Source: Cyclobacteriaceae bacterium (GTDB lineage Bacteria > Bacteroidota > Bacteroidia > Cytophagales > Cyclobacteriaceae). Taken from it: DNA of 37,766 nucleotides. The stretch spans positions 1 through 37,766 of the forward strand of contig JALSJD010000131.1 of NCBI GenBank assembly GCA_026989535.1, in the 5' to 3' direction. The translations under genes were made by a program, and so were the position numbers. Below, one piece after another: positions 1 through 7,365 of the stretch. Under the pieces are notes generated by a model, which ran no database searches, was not told the DNA's origin, and saw nothing but the letters and a program-made list of their open reading frames with translations. The stretch's first letter is position 1. Each line of letters starts with the position of its first letter.

Positions 1-39
1 ATATTGTCATTTGTTATTTCTGAAAACATTGACTTTATA
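1..39 (-). repeat. copy of AT-rich intergenic repeat arm (matches 37008-37046)
   Basis: The reverse complement of positions 1-39 matches 37008-37046 with one mismatch, centred on TCAATGTTTTCAGAAATAAC. The match runs off the left edge, so its full length is unknown. Confidence 0.75.
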
Positions 40-119
40 AACTCCTCCACCATGGGCTGTGTCTTCACTGCCTGTATCAAGGATTTTCTTTTGTTATGCT
101 TAGTTGGTATTTTCGCCAA
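1..119 (-). CDS. possible partial leftward ORF, 5' end only
   Basis: Leftward from a TTG at 117-119 the frame stays open to the window edge, about 39 codons. It begins (M)AKIPTKHNKRKS and continues ...QPMVEEFIKSMF; the start is basic, with no signal peptide. It would be divergent from the HAD gene with a 16-bp gap, and TTG starts occur elsewhere in this window (HemW and the Omp85-like gene). Against it, positions 1-39 are an almost exact inverted copy of a repeat at 37008-37046, so the apparent coding frame runs into repetitive DNA. It could be a real gene start, a gene interrupted by a repeat, or chance. No family was recognised. Confidence 0.35.
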   Translation of the reverse strand, partial: MAKIPTKHNKRKSLIQAVKTQPMVEEFIKSMFSEITNDN

Positions 120-135
120 CTTAAAAAATAATTAA

Positions 136-786
136 ATGATAAAACACATCCTTTTCGATTGCGATGGTGTACTGGTTGACACCGAATACACTGCCGCCCA
201 AGTAATGGTAAAAGCCTTACAACAATTGGGTACGGAAATTTCCGCTAATTATTTTATGCAGCATTATTCCGGAACCACTTTTTCTGCTATTTTAGATATT
301 TATGCACCGACCATAATTGGCAATGAACGAATTCAATTTATCCACACGTTGGAGCTAGAAATTGTTAAAAAAGTAAAAGCTGTTAAAGGCACAAATCAAA
401 TGTTGGCTTCTATTAAATTACCAAAATCCATTGTTTCAAACTCCGAAATTTGGCAGGTAAAAGAGGAAATAGAACAAACCAAGATAGATCATTTTTTTAC
501 AGGTCATATATTCTCTTCAGAGTTAGTACAAAACCCGAAGCCAGCTCCTGATGTATATCTATTAGCAGTGAAAGAGTTAGGGGTTAAAAAAAATGAATTA
601 TTGGTAATAGAAGATAGCATTACGGGAGCAACGGCTGCTTTGGCTGCTGGCTTGCAAGTGGTTGGCTTTGCAGGAGCATCTCATATATTACCAGGGCATA
701 ACGAAAAACTACTAAATCTGGGGGTAACTGAAGTTGCGGGCAATATGAAGGAATTACAAATGATAATTGCAAGCCTGCTCTCCTAA
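136..786 (+). CDS. HAD-superfamily phosphatase (beta-phosphoglucomutase-like)
   Basis: This 216-residue cytoplasmic protein has the haloacid dehalogenase fold with a helical cap after motif I. Motif I is FDCDGVLVD, with nucleophile Asp8 and acid/base Asp10. Motif II is the SNS at 101-103, the motif III Lys is in NPKPAPD (about 135), and motif IV is IEDS with the Mg-binding pair Glu159-Asp160. This layout fits subfamily IA phosphatases and phosphoglucomutases acting on small sugar phosphates such as 2-deoxyglucose-6-phosphate; the substrate cannot be read from the sequence. The ATG at 136 leads directly into motif I. It is monocistronic and converges on the toxin-antitoxin pair, separated by a hairpin repeat. 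Confidence 0.88.
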   Translation: MIKHILFDCDGVLVDTEYTAAQVMVKALQQLGTEISANYFMQHYSGTTFSAILDIYAPTIIGNERIQFIHTLELEIVKKVKAVKGTNQMLASIKLPKSIVSNSEIWQVKEEIEQTKIDHFFTGHIFSSELVQNPKPAPDVYLLAVKELGVKKNELLVIEDSITGATAALAAGLQVVGFAGASHILPGHNEKLLNLGVTEVAGNMKELQMIIASLLS

Positions 787-808
787 TTTATTAATCGAAT
801 CCAGCTTG

Positions 809-866
809 CCACGTCATTACTGTGTGTAAAACACGGTAATCTCCAACCTTTACGAGGTTGTTTGTA
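809..866. repeat. two-hairpin direct repeat, copy 1 (left flank of toxin-antitoxin pair)
   Basis: About 58 bp that recur in the same orientation at 1609-1666. It contains two stem-loops. The first, 816-840, pairs ATTACTGTGT with ACACGGTAAT and has one G-T pair. The second, 844-860, pairs CAACCT with AGGTTG. It lies between the convergent HAD gene and toxin gene, 8 bp from the toxin stop codon, so it could also act as a bidirectional 3'-end structure. Confidence 0.8.
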
Positions 867-874
867 CTAATAAT

Positions 875-1315
875 TTAATGGGTAAGACACATTTCCACCA
901 ATTCTGTGGGGGTAATAACAGGCAATGATTTTACTGCCAATTTATAATCCTTTACGTTTCGGGTTACAAAATAATCGATGTCATTATAAAGTGCCGTGTA
1001 ATATTGTACTGCATCTTCTTTATCTTTAAAAGCTGAGGCTAAGGCCTCTAAAATGCCTTTTTTGCCACAACAAAGTATAGTGCAGGAGGCTATTAAACTA
1101 CTTATTTTAGAACTGGCATTTGGTATTTTATTGGTGTCAATTGCTAAATAAATTAAATTTGCCAAGCAACTCTCAGAAGTTGTAATAGCAATATTGCCCT
1201 TATAAAGCAATTCTAATACCTTAACCGAATCCTCAAAAAAAGGTCTGCGACCTGAAATGATATCGAAGAAAACATCAGCATCTATAAAAACACTAGGAAT
1301 ATTTTTTGGCAACAT
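875..1315 (-). CDS. PIN-domain ribonuclease toxin (VapC-like)
   Basis: A 146-residue single PIN domain, the fold of VapC-type Mg-dependent endoribonucleases. Visible acidic residues are Asp12 in FIDADVFFD, Glu48 in TTSESC, Asp101 in DKEDAVQ, and a TRN motif at 118-120 where many relatives have TRD or TRN. The length is normal for the family. Its start overlaps the last 23 bases of the upstream antitoxin, the usual translational coupling of such pairs. The RNA target cannot be predicted. The pair is bracketed by direct repeats at 809-866 and 1609-1666, which suggests acquisition as a unit. Confidence 0.85.
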   Translation of the reverse strand: MLPKNIPSVFIDADVFFDIISGRRPFFEDSVKVLELLYKGNIAITTSESCLANLIYLAIDTNKIPNASSKISSLIASCTILCCGKKGILEALASAFKDKEDAVQYYTALYNDIDYFVTRNVKDYKLAVKSLPVITPTELVEMCLTH

Positions 1316-1544
1316 ATTGTCGTATAAGTTCTTTGTCGTCTTGATCTATAATGGGATATTCTTCACCCACTCGTTCCAGTAATTTTTTCGCAGCTAATTG
1401 CTCAGGTGTTTTTATCGGGTTAATTTCATCGTTCTCAAACATCTCTTCAAATAACCTCGATACCGAAACCTTCTTTCGTTTAGCTAACCTTTTGGCCGAA
1501 TCAATAATGCTCTTTTTTACGGTTAAAGTGAGTTTTGTTTTCAT
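1293..1544 (-). CDS. antitoxin, DUF6364-like (ribbon-helix-helix type)
   Basis: An 83-residue basic protein. Its N-terminal strand KTKLTLTVKKSIIDSAKRLA is followed by KRKKVSVSRLFEEMF, the beta-strand/helix/helix pattern of ribbon-helix-helix antitoxins (DUF6364 type). The C-terminal half, rich in E, K and D, is the likely toxin-binding tail. It precedes and overlaps the PIN toxin, so both should be co-transcribed leftward. Two identical 9-bp sites upstream (1562-1570 and 1581-1589) flank a promoter-like box and are the probable operator for autoregulation. Confidence 0.8.
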   Translation of the reverse strand: MKTKLTLTVKKSIIDSAKRLAKRKKVSVSRLFEEMFENDEINPIKTPEQLAAKKLLERVGEEYPIIDQDDKELIRQYVAKKYS

Positions 1545-1561
1545 TGGAATAAAATATTTGC

Positions 1562-1589
1562 ACGTGCTTTATGTAAATATACGTGCTTT
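1562..1589 (-). promoter_or_regulatory. putative antitoxin operator/promoter
   Basis: Two identical copies of ACGTGCTTT (plus strand) lie at 1562-1570 and 1581-1589, exactly 19 bp apart. Between them, on the minus strand, is TATATTTA (1574-1581), one base from the Bacteroidota -7 box TAnnTTTG and 29 bp upstream of the antitoxin start. Paired sites flanking the promoter box fit a repressor formed by the ribbon-helix-helix antitoxin. The repeat is seen; the binding role is inferred. Confidence 0.55.
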
Positions 1590-1608
1590 TGCCTTAATTC
1601 TTACATTA

Positions 1609-1666
1609 CCACGTCATTACTGTGTGTAAAACATGGTAATCTCCAACCTCTACCGAGGTTGCTTGT
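1609..1666. repeat. two-hairpin direct repeat, copy 2 (right flank of toxin-antitoxin pair)
   Basis: Same orientation as copy 1 at 809-866 and nearly identical over about 58 bp. The second stem (1644-1661) is 7 bp, CAACCTC with GAGGTTG, against 6 bp in copy 1, so the loop sequence differs while the stem is conserved. It lies between the divergent antitoxin and uvrA promoters. Confidence 0.8.
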
Positions 1667-1735
1667 AATGTTGTATGAATAGAGGTGTCTCCAACAACCT
1701 TTCTAATTCCATGGTACATTAACCCTTAACATTTG

Positions 1736-1743
1736 TATTTTTG
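1736..1743 (+). promoter_or_regulatory. putative -7 box of uvrA promoter
   Basis: TATTTTTG matches the Bacteroidota -7 consensus TAnnTTTG exactly and ends 20 bp before the inferred uvrA start at 1764. No clear -33 TTTG is visible. The spacing is like that of the other TAnnTTTG boxes in this window. Confidence 0.5.
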
Positions 1744-1763
1744 CACCCTTAAAATCTACCGCC

Positions 1764-4595
1764 ATCAAAAAAAATACACAAGATATCACAGGGTTCGAAG
1801 AGGTTGAAGTACTTGGTGCTCGTGAGCATAACCTCAAAAACATTGATGTAAGCTTTCCTCGAAATAAGTTGGTGGTTATTACAGGGATTAGCGGTAGTGG
1901 CAAGTCATCCTTAGCATTTGATACCATTTATGCCGAAGGCCAACGCAGGTATATGGAAAGCTTTTCGGCCTATGCCCGTGCCTTTATTGGCAATATGGAA
2001 CGCCCCGATGTGGACAAAGTGAATGGCTTGAGTCCTGTGATTTCTATTGAGCAAAAAACCACTTCTCGCAACCCAAGGTCAACCGTAGGTACGGTTACGG
2101 AGGTGTATGATTTTTTGCGGTTATTATTTGCTCGTGCAGGCGAAGCCTACTCGTACCTTACGGGTAAAAAAATGGTGAAACAAACCGAAGAACAAATTGA
2201 GCAACACCTGATGAGCTATTTTGATGGGCAAAAATTAATGTTGCTAGCACCTGTTGTAAAAGGGAGAAAAGGGCATTATCGAGAGCTTTTTGTGCAAATT
2301 CGTAAAAGTGGTTACACGAGAGTGCGGGTTGATGGAGAGTTATTGGAGCTAGTACCTAAAATGCAACTCGACCGCTACAAAACCCACGATGTGGAGGTTG
2401 TAGTTGACAGAATTGTGGTGAATAAAAAAGATCAACTCCGCATTGGTCGTTCGGTGCAAACAGCCTTAAAAGAAGGCAATGGATTAATGATGGTGTTGGA
2501 TGAGGCCAATGAAATCCATCATTTTTCTAAACATTTAATGGACCCTGAAACGGGGTTGTCTTACGATGAACCTGCCCCTAATTCATTCTCGTTTAACTCA
2601 CCCTATGGGGCTTGCCCCACCTGCCACGGGTTAGGTACGGTAGATAAAATCACCAAAGACACCATTATTCCTGATGATACGCTGAGCATAAGCCGTGGAG
2701 GCATTGCACCCTTAGGCGATTACCGCGATATCTGGATTTTTAAAAAAATTGAAGCCATCCTTAAACGGTATAAATTTAACATCACTACACCTATTAATAA
2801 ATTAAGTGAGGAAGCAGTGAATGTATTATTACATGGTGATAATGAGCCTGTGGCAGTACAGTCAAAGAAATACCCCGGCACTGATTGGAACACGAAATTT
2901 GAGGGCATTATCATCTTTATGCAAAAGCAAAAAGAGGGCGGTTCTGAAAATATTCAAAAGTGGATTAAAGATTTTACTATTAGTAAAGAATGTTCCGATT
3001 GCCAAGGGGCAAGGCTTAAAAAAGAATCACTTCATTTTAAAATTGATAACACCAACATTGCCGAATTAGCTCGGTTAGATATTGGCAAGCTCAAAGTTTG
3101 GTTTACCGATGTAGAATCACGGCTCAACGATAAGCAAAATAGAATTGCTGCCGAAATTTTAAAAGAAATACGCAAGCGACTAGGCTTTTTAGAAAACGTA
3201 GGCCTCGATTATTTGAGCCTTAACAGGTCGCTCCGCACTCTTTCGGGGGGTGAAGCCCAACGGATACGATTGGCCACACAAATTGGCACACAGCTCGTGG
3301 GGGTAATGTATATTTTAGATGAGCCCAGCATTGGCTTGCATCAGCGCGATAATGTTAAACTCATTAAAGCCCTCAAAGATTTACGAGACATTGGCAACAC
3401 CGTGTTAGTGGTAGAGCACGATAAAGAAATGATGCTCGAATCGGATTATGTGATTGATATTGGACCAGGAGCAGGGCGGCACGGTGGTATAATTGTGGGC
3501 GCGGGTACTCCAAACGAGTTTTTAAAAAACGGAACGCTTACAGCTAAATATTTAGCTAATAAAGTACGAATAGAAGTGCCTAAAAAGAGGCGAGATGGCT
3601 CAGGAGAAATTTTGGTATTAAAAGGAGCCAAAGGGAATAACCTTAAAAACATATCAGTTAAATTTCCTTTAGGGCAAATGATATGTGTTACAGGGGTGTC
3701 CGGTTCAGGTAAATCTACGTTAATTCACGATACCTTATATCCATTATTGAGCACCCATTTTTACCGTTCTAAGCGTGTGGCTATGGAGTTTAAATCAATA
3801 AGTGGCCTTGAGCATATCGATAAAGTGATTGAGGTAAGTCAGTCGCCAATAGGGCGAACGCCTCGTTCTAACCCTGCTACCTACACCAGTGTTTTTGCTG
3901 ATATTAGAACCCTGTTTTCGAGCTTGCCTGAGGCAAAAATCAGAGGCTACAAACCGGGTCGGTTCTCTTTTAATGTAAAAAGTGGCCGTTGCGAAACTTG
4001 CCAAGGAGCAGGTATGCGTTTAATTGAAATGGATTTTTTACCCGATGTACACGTGCATTGCGAAACTTGTAAAGGCAAGCGGTATAATCGCGAAACCTTG
4101 GAGGTTCGATTTAAAAGTAAATCTATTTCTGATATTTTAGATATGACCGTGGAAGAAGCGGTAGAATTCTTTGAACATCAACCTAAAATATTACGAAAAA
4201 TTGAAACACTGAACCAAGTGGGCTTGGGATATATTACTTTAGGCCAACACGCCACCACCTTATCGGGAGGAGAAGCACAACGTGTTAAACTGGCTACTGA
4301 ACTGAGCAAACGAGATACAGGCAAAACTTTTTATATTTTAGATGAACCTACCACGGGGCTACATTTTCAGGACATCCAGCATTTATTAGATGTGCTTAAT
4401 AAATTAGCCGATAAAGGCAACACAGTGCTAATTATTGAACATAATTTGGACGTAATTAAGGTGGCAGATTACATCATTGATTTAGGCCCTGAAGGAGGAG
4501 ATAAAGGAGGAAATTTGGTGGTTGCAGGCAACCCCGAAGAAATAATTAAGAACAAGGACAGTTATACAGCAAAATTTTTAAAAACGGAATTGTAA
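1764..4595 (+). CDS. uvrA: excinuclease ABC subunit A (UvrA)
   Basis: UvrA is the damage-recognising ATPase of nucleotide excision repair and loads UvrB. From 1764 it is 943 residues, the usual length. It has Walker A GISGSGKS (about 41-48), ABC signature LSGGEAQRIRLA with Walker B YILDEPSIGL, a second Walker A GVSGSGKS, a zinc-binding CETCQGAG...CETCKGKR module, and a second signature LSGGEAQRVKLA with YILDEPTTGL. The first ATG (1869) would remove the conserved EVLGAREHNLKNIDVSF strand before Walker A. Coding similarity clearly continues upstream to ITGFEEVEVLGARE, and no ATG, GTG or TTG is in frame there. The codon at 1764 is ATC, followed by KKNTQDITGF. I choose ATC as a rare start; a sequencing error replacing ATG is the alternative. 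Confidence 0.93.
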   Translation: MKKNTQDITGFEEVEVLGAREHNLKNIDVSFPRNKLVVITGISGSGKSSLAFDTIYAEGQRRYMESFSAYARAFIGNMERPDVDKVNGLSPVISIEQKTTSRNPRSTVGTVTEVYDFLRLLFARAGEAYSYLTGKKMVKQTEEQIEQHLMSYFDGQKLMLLAPVVKGRKGHYRELFVQIRKSGYTRVRVDGELLELVPKMQLDRYKTHDVEVVVDRIVVNKKDQLRIGRSVQTALKEGNGLMMVLDEANEIHHFSKHLMDPETGLSYDEPAPNSFSFNSPYGACPTCHGLGTVDKITKDTIIPDDTLSISRGGIAPLGDYRDIWIFKKIEAILKRYKFNITTPINKLSEEAVNVLLHGDNEPVAVQSKKYPGTDWNTKFEGIIIFMQKQKEGGSENIQKWIKDFTISKECSDCQGARLKKESLHFKIDNTNIAELARLDIGKLKVWFTDVESRLNDKQNRIAAEILKEIRKRLGFLENVGLDYLSLNRSLRTLSGGEAQRIRLATQIGTQLVGVMYILDEPSIGLHQRDNVKLIKALKDLRDIGNTVLVVEHDKEMMLESDYVIDIGPGAGRHGGIIVGAGTPNEFLKNGTLTAKYLANKVRIEVPKKRRDGSGEILVLKGAKGNNLKNISVKFPLGQMICVTGVSGSGKSTLIHDTLYPLLSTHFYRSKRVAMEFKSISGLEHIDKVIEVSQSPIGRTPRSNPATYTSVFADIRTLFSSLPEAKIRGYKPGRFSFNVKSGRCETCQGAGMRLIEMDFLPDVHVHCETCKGKRYNRETLEVRFKSKSISDILDMTVEEAVEFFEHQPKILRKIETLNQVGLGYITLGQHATTLSGGEAQRVKLATELSKRDTGKTFYILDEPTTGLHFQDIQHLLDVLNKLADKGNTVLIIEHNLDVIKVADYIIDLGPEGGDKGGNLVVAGNPEEIIKNKDSYTAKFLKTEL

Positions 4596-4607
4596 TCAAT
4601 TAAACGA

Positions 4608-4859
4608 ATGAAAAACATAAGTAGCATACTCATCCCAATAGCCTTTTTATTACTATCGGGGTTTAGTTTATATAGTGGTAGCTATTTGGATGCAGTAATG
4701 TATTTATCGGTAGGAGCAGGATTTGCACTAATTAATCTCATAAAGACCAAAGTAATTACAGAAAATTTAATATTTTGGAATCGCCTATCTTGGGGGTTGG
4801 TGATACTCGCAGGCATAATGTTTATGGCCGTTTTACTTAAGGACAGCTCTATTAATTGA
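4608..4859 (+). CDS. small membrane protein of unknown function
   Basis: An 83-residue, strongly hydrophobic protein with three likely transmembrane segments: about 6-24 (ISSILIPIAFLLLSGFSLY), 28-46 and 60-78 (LSWGLVILAGIMFMAVLL). The ATG lies 12 bp after the uvrA stop, so it is probably transcribed with uvrA. No catalytic motif or known family was recognised, and no link to DNA repair can be claimed. Support is limited to the reading frame, membrane pattern and tight spacing. Confidence 0.55.
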   Translation: MKNISSILIPIAFLLLSGFSLYSGSYLDAVMYLSVGAGFALINLIKTKVITENLIFWNRLSWGLVILAGIMFMAVLLKDSSIN

Positions 4860-4914
4860 TTTTGTAAGAAAATTATTCAAATTACCGTTTCTGTACTTAC
4901 TTTGGTAGCAACGA

Positions 4915-5940
4915 ATGAATAAGAAAAGAGCATACTGGTTAATACAGATATTTGGCTGGACACTTTATGCCACTGTAATGATTTTGGGGGCTTATGTGGT
5001 TTCTTCAAAATTTAAGCCACTAATGGCAGTTCCAATTATGGTGGAATCTGCTTTTTTCTTTGCTTTCACTCATTTTTATAGAAGCTTAAACACGAAATGG
5101 AAGTGGTTTCATTTACCCGTGTTAAAGTTACTGCCCCGTATGTTAGCGGCTATTTTTATAATGGCTGTTCCTATTTACTTTATACGTGTTTTTGTCTCCT
5201 ACCTATTAGATATTTACAGCCCTAATTTGCTTACTACAACTAATATTGTGGGCAATATTATTGGCAACTTTTTTGCTCTTTTTATTTGGGCATCTCTCTA
5301 TTATGCCTTTCACTATTTTGAGCGTTATAACCTCTCCTTAAAATATGAAGTGGCCATGAAACGGATGGAGCTTAACAGGTTGAAATCTCAATTAAATCCG
5401 CATTTTATTTTTAATGCGCTTAATAGCATTCGTGCCTTGGTAGATGAAGACCCAGCAAAGTCAAAAAAAGCCATAAACCACCTTTCCAACATTTTACGAT
5501 CATCTCTATCGGCTGATAGAACTGAGTTGATTTCTTTAAAGGAAGAAATGGAGACCGTAAAAGATTACTTAGCTATGGAAACTATTCGGTTTGAAGAACG
5601 TTTAAATTTTAAAATTGATGTAACACCAAGAGCCAATACTGTTTTGGTGCCTCCTTTAATGTTTCAAACATTGGTTGAAAACGGAATTAAGCATGGTATA
5701 TCAAAACTAAAAAAAGGCGGAGATTTAACTGTAGATGCTTTTGTGAAAAAGAAATATTTGGTAGTAGAAATTAGAAATACAGGAGTTCTGCATAAAAATG
5801 CTACTACAGACAGCGGTTACGGGATAAAAAATACAATTCAGCGTTTAGAAATCATATTTAAAGGCCAAGCAGAATTTAACATTAGCAACGAAAGTAAAAA
5901 TATGGTGCTAACTTTAGTGCGAATACCTATTGACTATTAA
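4915..5940 (+). CDS. LytS/YehU-type sensor histidine kinase
   Basis: A 341-residue inner-membrane kinase. The N-terminal half holds about four transmembrane helices (roughly 8-30, 38-54, 72-94 and 110-135) with no extracytoplasmic sensor domain of size. The cytoplasmic part is a His_kinase domain: H-box LKSQLNPHFIFNALNSI with phospho-acceptor His163, N-box LVENGIKHG with Asn256, and glycine box SGYGIKNTIQRL (about 300-311). This is the atypical short kinase that pairs with LytTR regulators in Bacteroidota. The signal is unknown. The response regulator follows 31 bp downstream. Confidence 0.9.
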   Translation: MNKKRAYWLIQIFGWTLYATVMILGAYVVSSKFKPLMAVPIMVESAFFFAFTHFYRSLNTKWKWFHLPVLKLLPRMLAAIFIMAVPIYFIRVFVSYLLDIYSPNLLTTTNIVGNIIGNFFALFIWASLYYAFHYFERYNLSLKYEVAMKRMELNRLKSQLNPHFIFNALNSIRALVDEDPAKSKKAINHLSNILRSSLSADRTELISLKEEMETVKDYLAMETIRFEERLNFKIDVTPRANTVLVPPLMFQTLVENGIKHGISKLKKGGDLTVDAFVKKKYLVVEIRNTGVLHKNATTDSGYGIKNTIQRLEIIFKGQAEFNISNESKNMVLTLVRIPIDY

Positions 5941-5971
5941 AAACTCAAAAAAAAATAAAAAACTCAACCCA

Positions 5972-6685
5972 ATGAAAGCATTAGTAATAGATGATGAACG
6001 ATTAGCCAGAAAAGAGCTTATTAAATTATTAGACGAATTTGCCACGATGAACGTAGTAGGAGAAGCAGCCAATGCTGACGAAGCTATTGAACTTATCGAA
6101 AAGCATAACCCGGATATTCTTTTTTTAGATATTCAAATGCCTGATAAAACAGGGTTTGAGTTGCTAGAAATGCTTGATACTGTTCCTCAAGTTATTTTTA
6201 CAACCGCTTACGATGAGTACGCTTTAAAGGCGTTTGAAGTAAATGCGCTCGACTATTTGCTTAAACCCATCGAGCCAAACAGGCTAAAAGAAAGTATTGA
6301 TAAATTGGCAAATATTGAACCTAAGCCTCAAGCTGCCGAAACTAAATTGCTTGGTTTACAAGACCAAGTATTTGTTAAAGATGGAGATAAATGCTGGTTT
6401 GTTAAGCTTGAGAATGTGCGCTACTTTGAGTCAGACGGAAACTATATTAAAGTGTTTTTTGATAACGTAAAACCGATGATTCATAAATCGTTAAATGCGT
6501 TGGATGAGAAATTAAGCGACCGAGATTTTTTTAGAGCAAGCAGAAAGCATATCATTAACCTGAGCTGGGTAGAAGATATTGAAACGTGGTTTAACGGAGG
6601 CTTAATGGTAAAACTAAAAGGAGGCGATAAACTAGAAGTATCGCGAAGGCAAGCAGCAAAGTTTAAAGAACGAATGAGTTTGTAG
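5972..6685 (+). CDS. LytTR-family response regulator
   Basis: A 237-residue transcription factor. The receiver domain (about 1-120) has the acidic pair Asp7-Asp8 in VIDDER, phospho-acceptor Asp53 in LFLDIQMPD, Thr78 in FTTAYDEYA, and Lys98 in YLLKPI. The C-terminal LytTR DNA-binding domain (about 135-237) includes the RYFESDGNYIKVFF and FFRASRKHIINL segments. The ATG at 5972 starts the receiver fold directly; an upstream TTG at 5930 overlapping the kinase would add 14 basic residues outside the domain, so I reject it. It is the cognate regulator of the kinase just upstream; targets are unknown. Confidence 0.9.
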   Translation: MKALVIDDERLARKELIKLLDEFATMNVVGEAANADEAIELIEKHNPDILFLDIQMPDKTGFELLEMLDTVPQVIFTTAYDEYALKAFEVNALDYLLKPIEPNRLKESIDKLANIEPKPQAAETKLLGLQDQVFVKDGDKCWFVKLENVRYFESDGNYIKVFFDNVKPMIHKSLNALDEKLSDRDFFRASRKHIINLSWVEDIETWFNGGLMVKLKGGDKLEVSRRQAAKFKERMSL

Positions 6686-6723
6686 AACTTTTGAGAAATG
6701 CTTGATTTTTGTTTCTTTTCATC

Positions 6724-6755
6724 TAGCCTGCATTGTTCATGAATAATGCAGGCTA
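6724..6755. repeat. collapsed palindrome of the CCTGTATAATTCATGAAT family
   Basis: A 32-nt near-perfect palindrome with arms TAGCCTGCATTGTTCA and TGAATAATGCAGGCTA, with a single mismatched pair. The centre TTCATGAA is shared with the ends of the long elements at 18826-19034 and 24127-24323, so this looks like the two ends fused with the interior deleted. It lies between convergent genes and could form a strong hairpin in either transcript. Confidence 0.7.
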
Positions 6756-6783
6756 AGAAAGAGAATAACAACTTCTTATACTT

Positions 6784-6866
6784 AGCCTGATTAATTCATC
6801 ATAAATCTTTGTTATGGAAATTTTAATGGGCTACGTTGAGTGCCAAAATTTGAGCTGGAAAATTTA
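6784..6866. repeat. decayed copy of the ~200-bp inverted-end element
   Basis: This segment matches parts of the long copy at 24127-24323 in plus orientation. The left end is AGCCTGATTAATTCATCATAAATC, given here in two parts as AGCCTGATTAATT and CATCATAAATC. The inner part is GGCTACGTTGAG followed by CCAAAATTTGAG. The middle is shortened and the right end is not recognisable. The small reading frame found in the two long copies is absent. Confidence 0.6.
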
Positions 6867-6938
6867 TTGAAAACTATGCCTAACAAGTGGATAGGTAGGA
6901 AGTTGGGAACATTGCAATATAAATGTGGTGAATAATCC

Positions 6939-7322
6939 CTAAGCGAGTTGTTGAACCATGCTAATAAGTTCTTTGTCCACATCCCAATCTTTGGCCAATT
7001 TTAACATGGCAGTTGCTTCCATTTCGGTAATGTAGCCCTTTTCGCCATTGCTCACCCAAGTATCGTTAATATACCTAAGCCTCTTAGATTTGTCAAGTGA
7101 GTTTTTCGCTTTTTTTAGGTAGATTTTTGCCCTTTCAAAAGAGGTCATATAGTCTTCTGCTATAAAATCATACGCCCAATTAAGTTCTTCAAAAGCATTC
7201 TTTTCAGATGCTTTTTTATCTAAAATAACTTTTTCTTCCTCATCTAGCCCATGGTAATGAAAAATGATAGCTACTAATAGCATATAGCATTTTAAATCTT
7301 CGGATGTATCAGCGTTGCCCAT
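6939..7322 (-). CDS. hypothetical all-helical protein (TerB-like?)
   Basis: A 127-residue acidic protein without signal peptide or membrane segment. It appears entirely helical, with an N-terminal LLVAIIFHYHGLDEEEKVIL and a C-terminal GYITEMEATAMLKLAKDWDVD, the pattern of TerB-like helical bundles in which an acidic turn follows a hydrophobic helix. That relationship is a guess from pattern only. It is transcribed leftward, 43 bp after the cyclase-family gene, so it may be the last gene of the hemW-cyclase transcript. Function unknown. Confidence 0.65.
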   Translation of the reverse strand: MGNADTSEDLKCYMLLVAIIFHYHGLDEEEKVILDKKASEKNAFEELNWAYDFIAEDYMTSFERAKIYLKKAKNSLDKSKRLRYINDTWVSNGEKGYITEMEATAMLKLAKDWDVDKELISMVQQLA

Positions 7323-7365
7323 TAAATGTAAATATAGAAAAGATTATGAAAGTAACCTTAAAAAT

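Noticed and set aside
1351-1629. Rightward open frame over the antitoxin gene
   Set aside because: It is antisense to a well-supported antitoxin and has no family features; it arises from the opposite frame.
809-1666. Integron-like attC sites flanking the toxin-antitoxin pair
   Set aside because: The repeats contain paired hairpins, but the 7-bp GTTRRRY and RYYYAAC core sites at the expected places are not present and no integrase is in the window.
1869-1871. ATG at 1869 as the uvrA start
   Set aside because: It would delete the conserved strand preceding Walker A, and clear UvrA sequence continues upstream to about 1764.
5930-5971. TTG at 5930 as response-regulator start
   Set aside because: It adds a lysine/asparagine-rich leader outside the receiver domain and overlaps the kinase; the ATG at 5972 begins the fold exactly.
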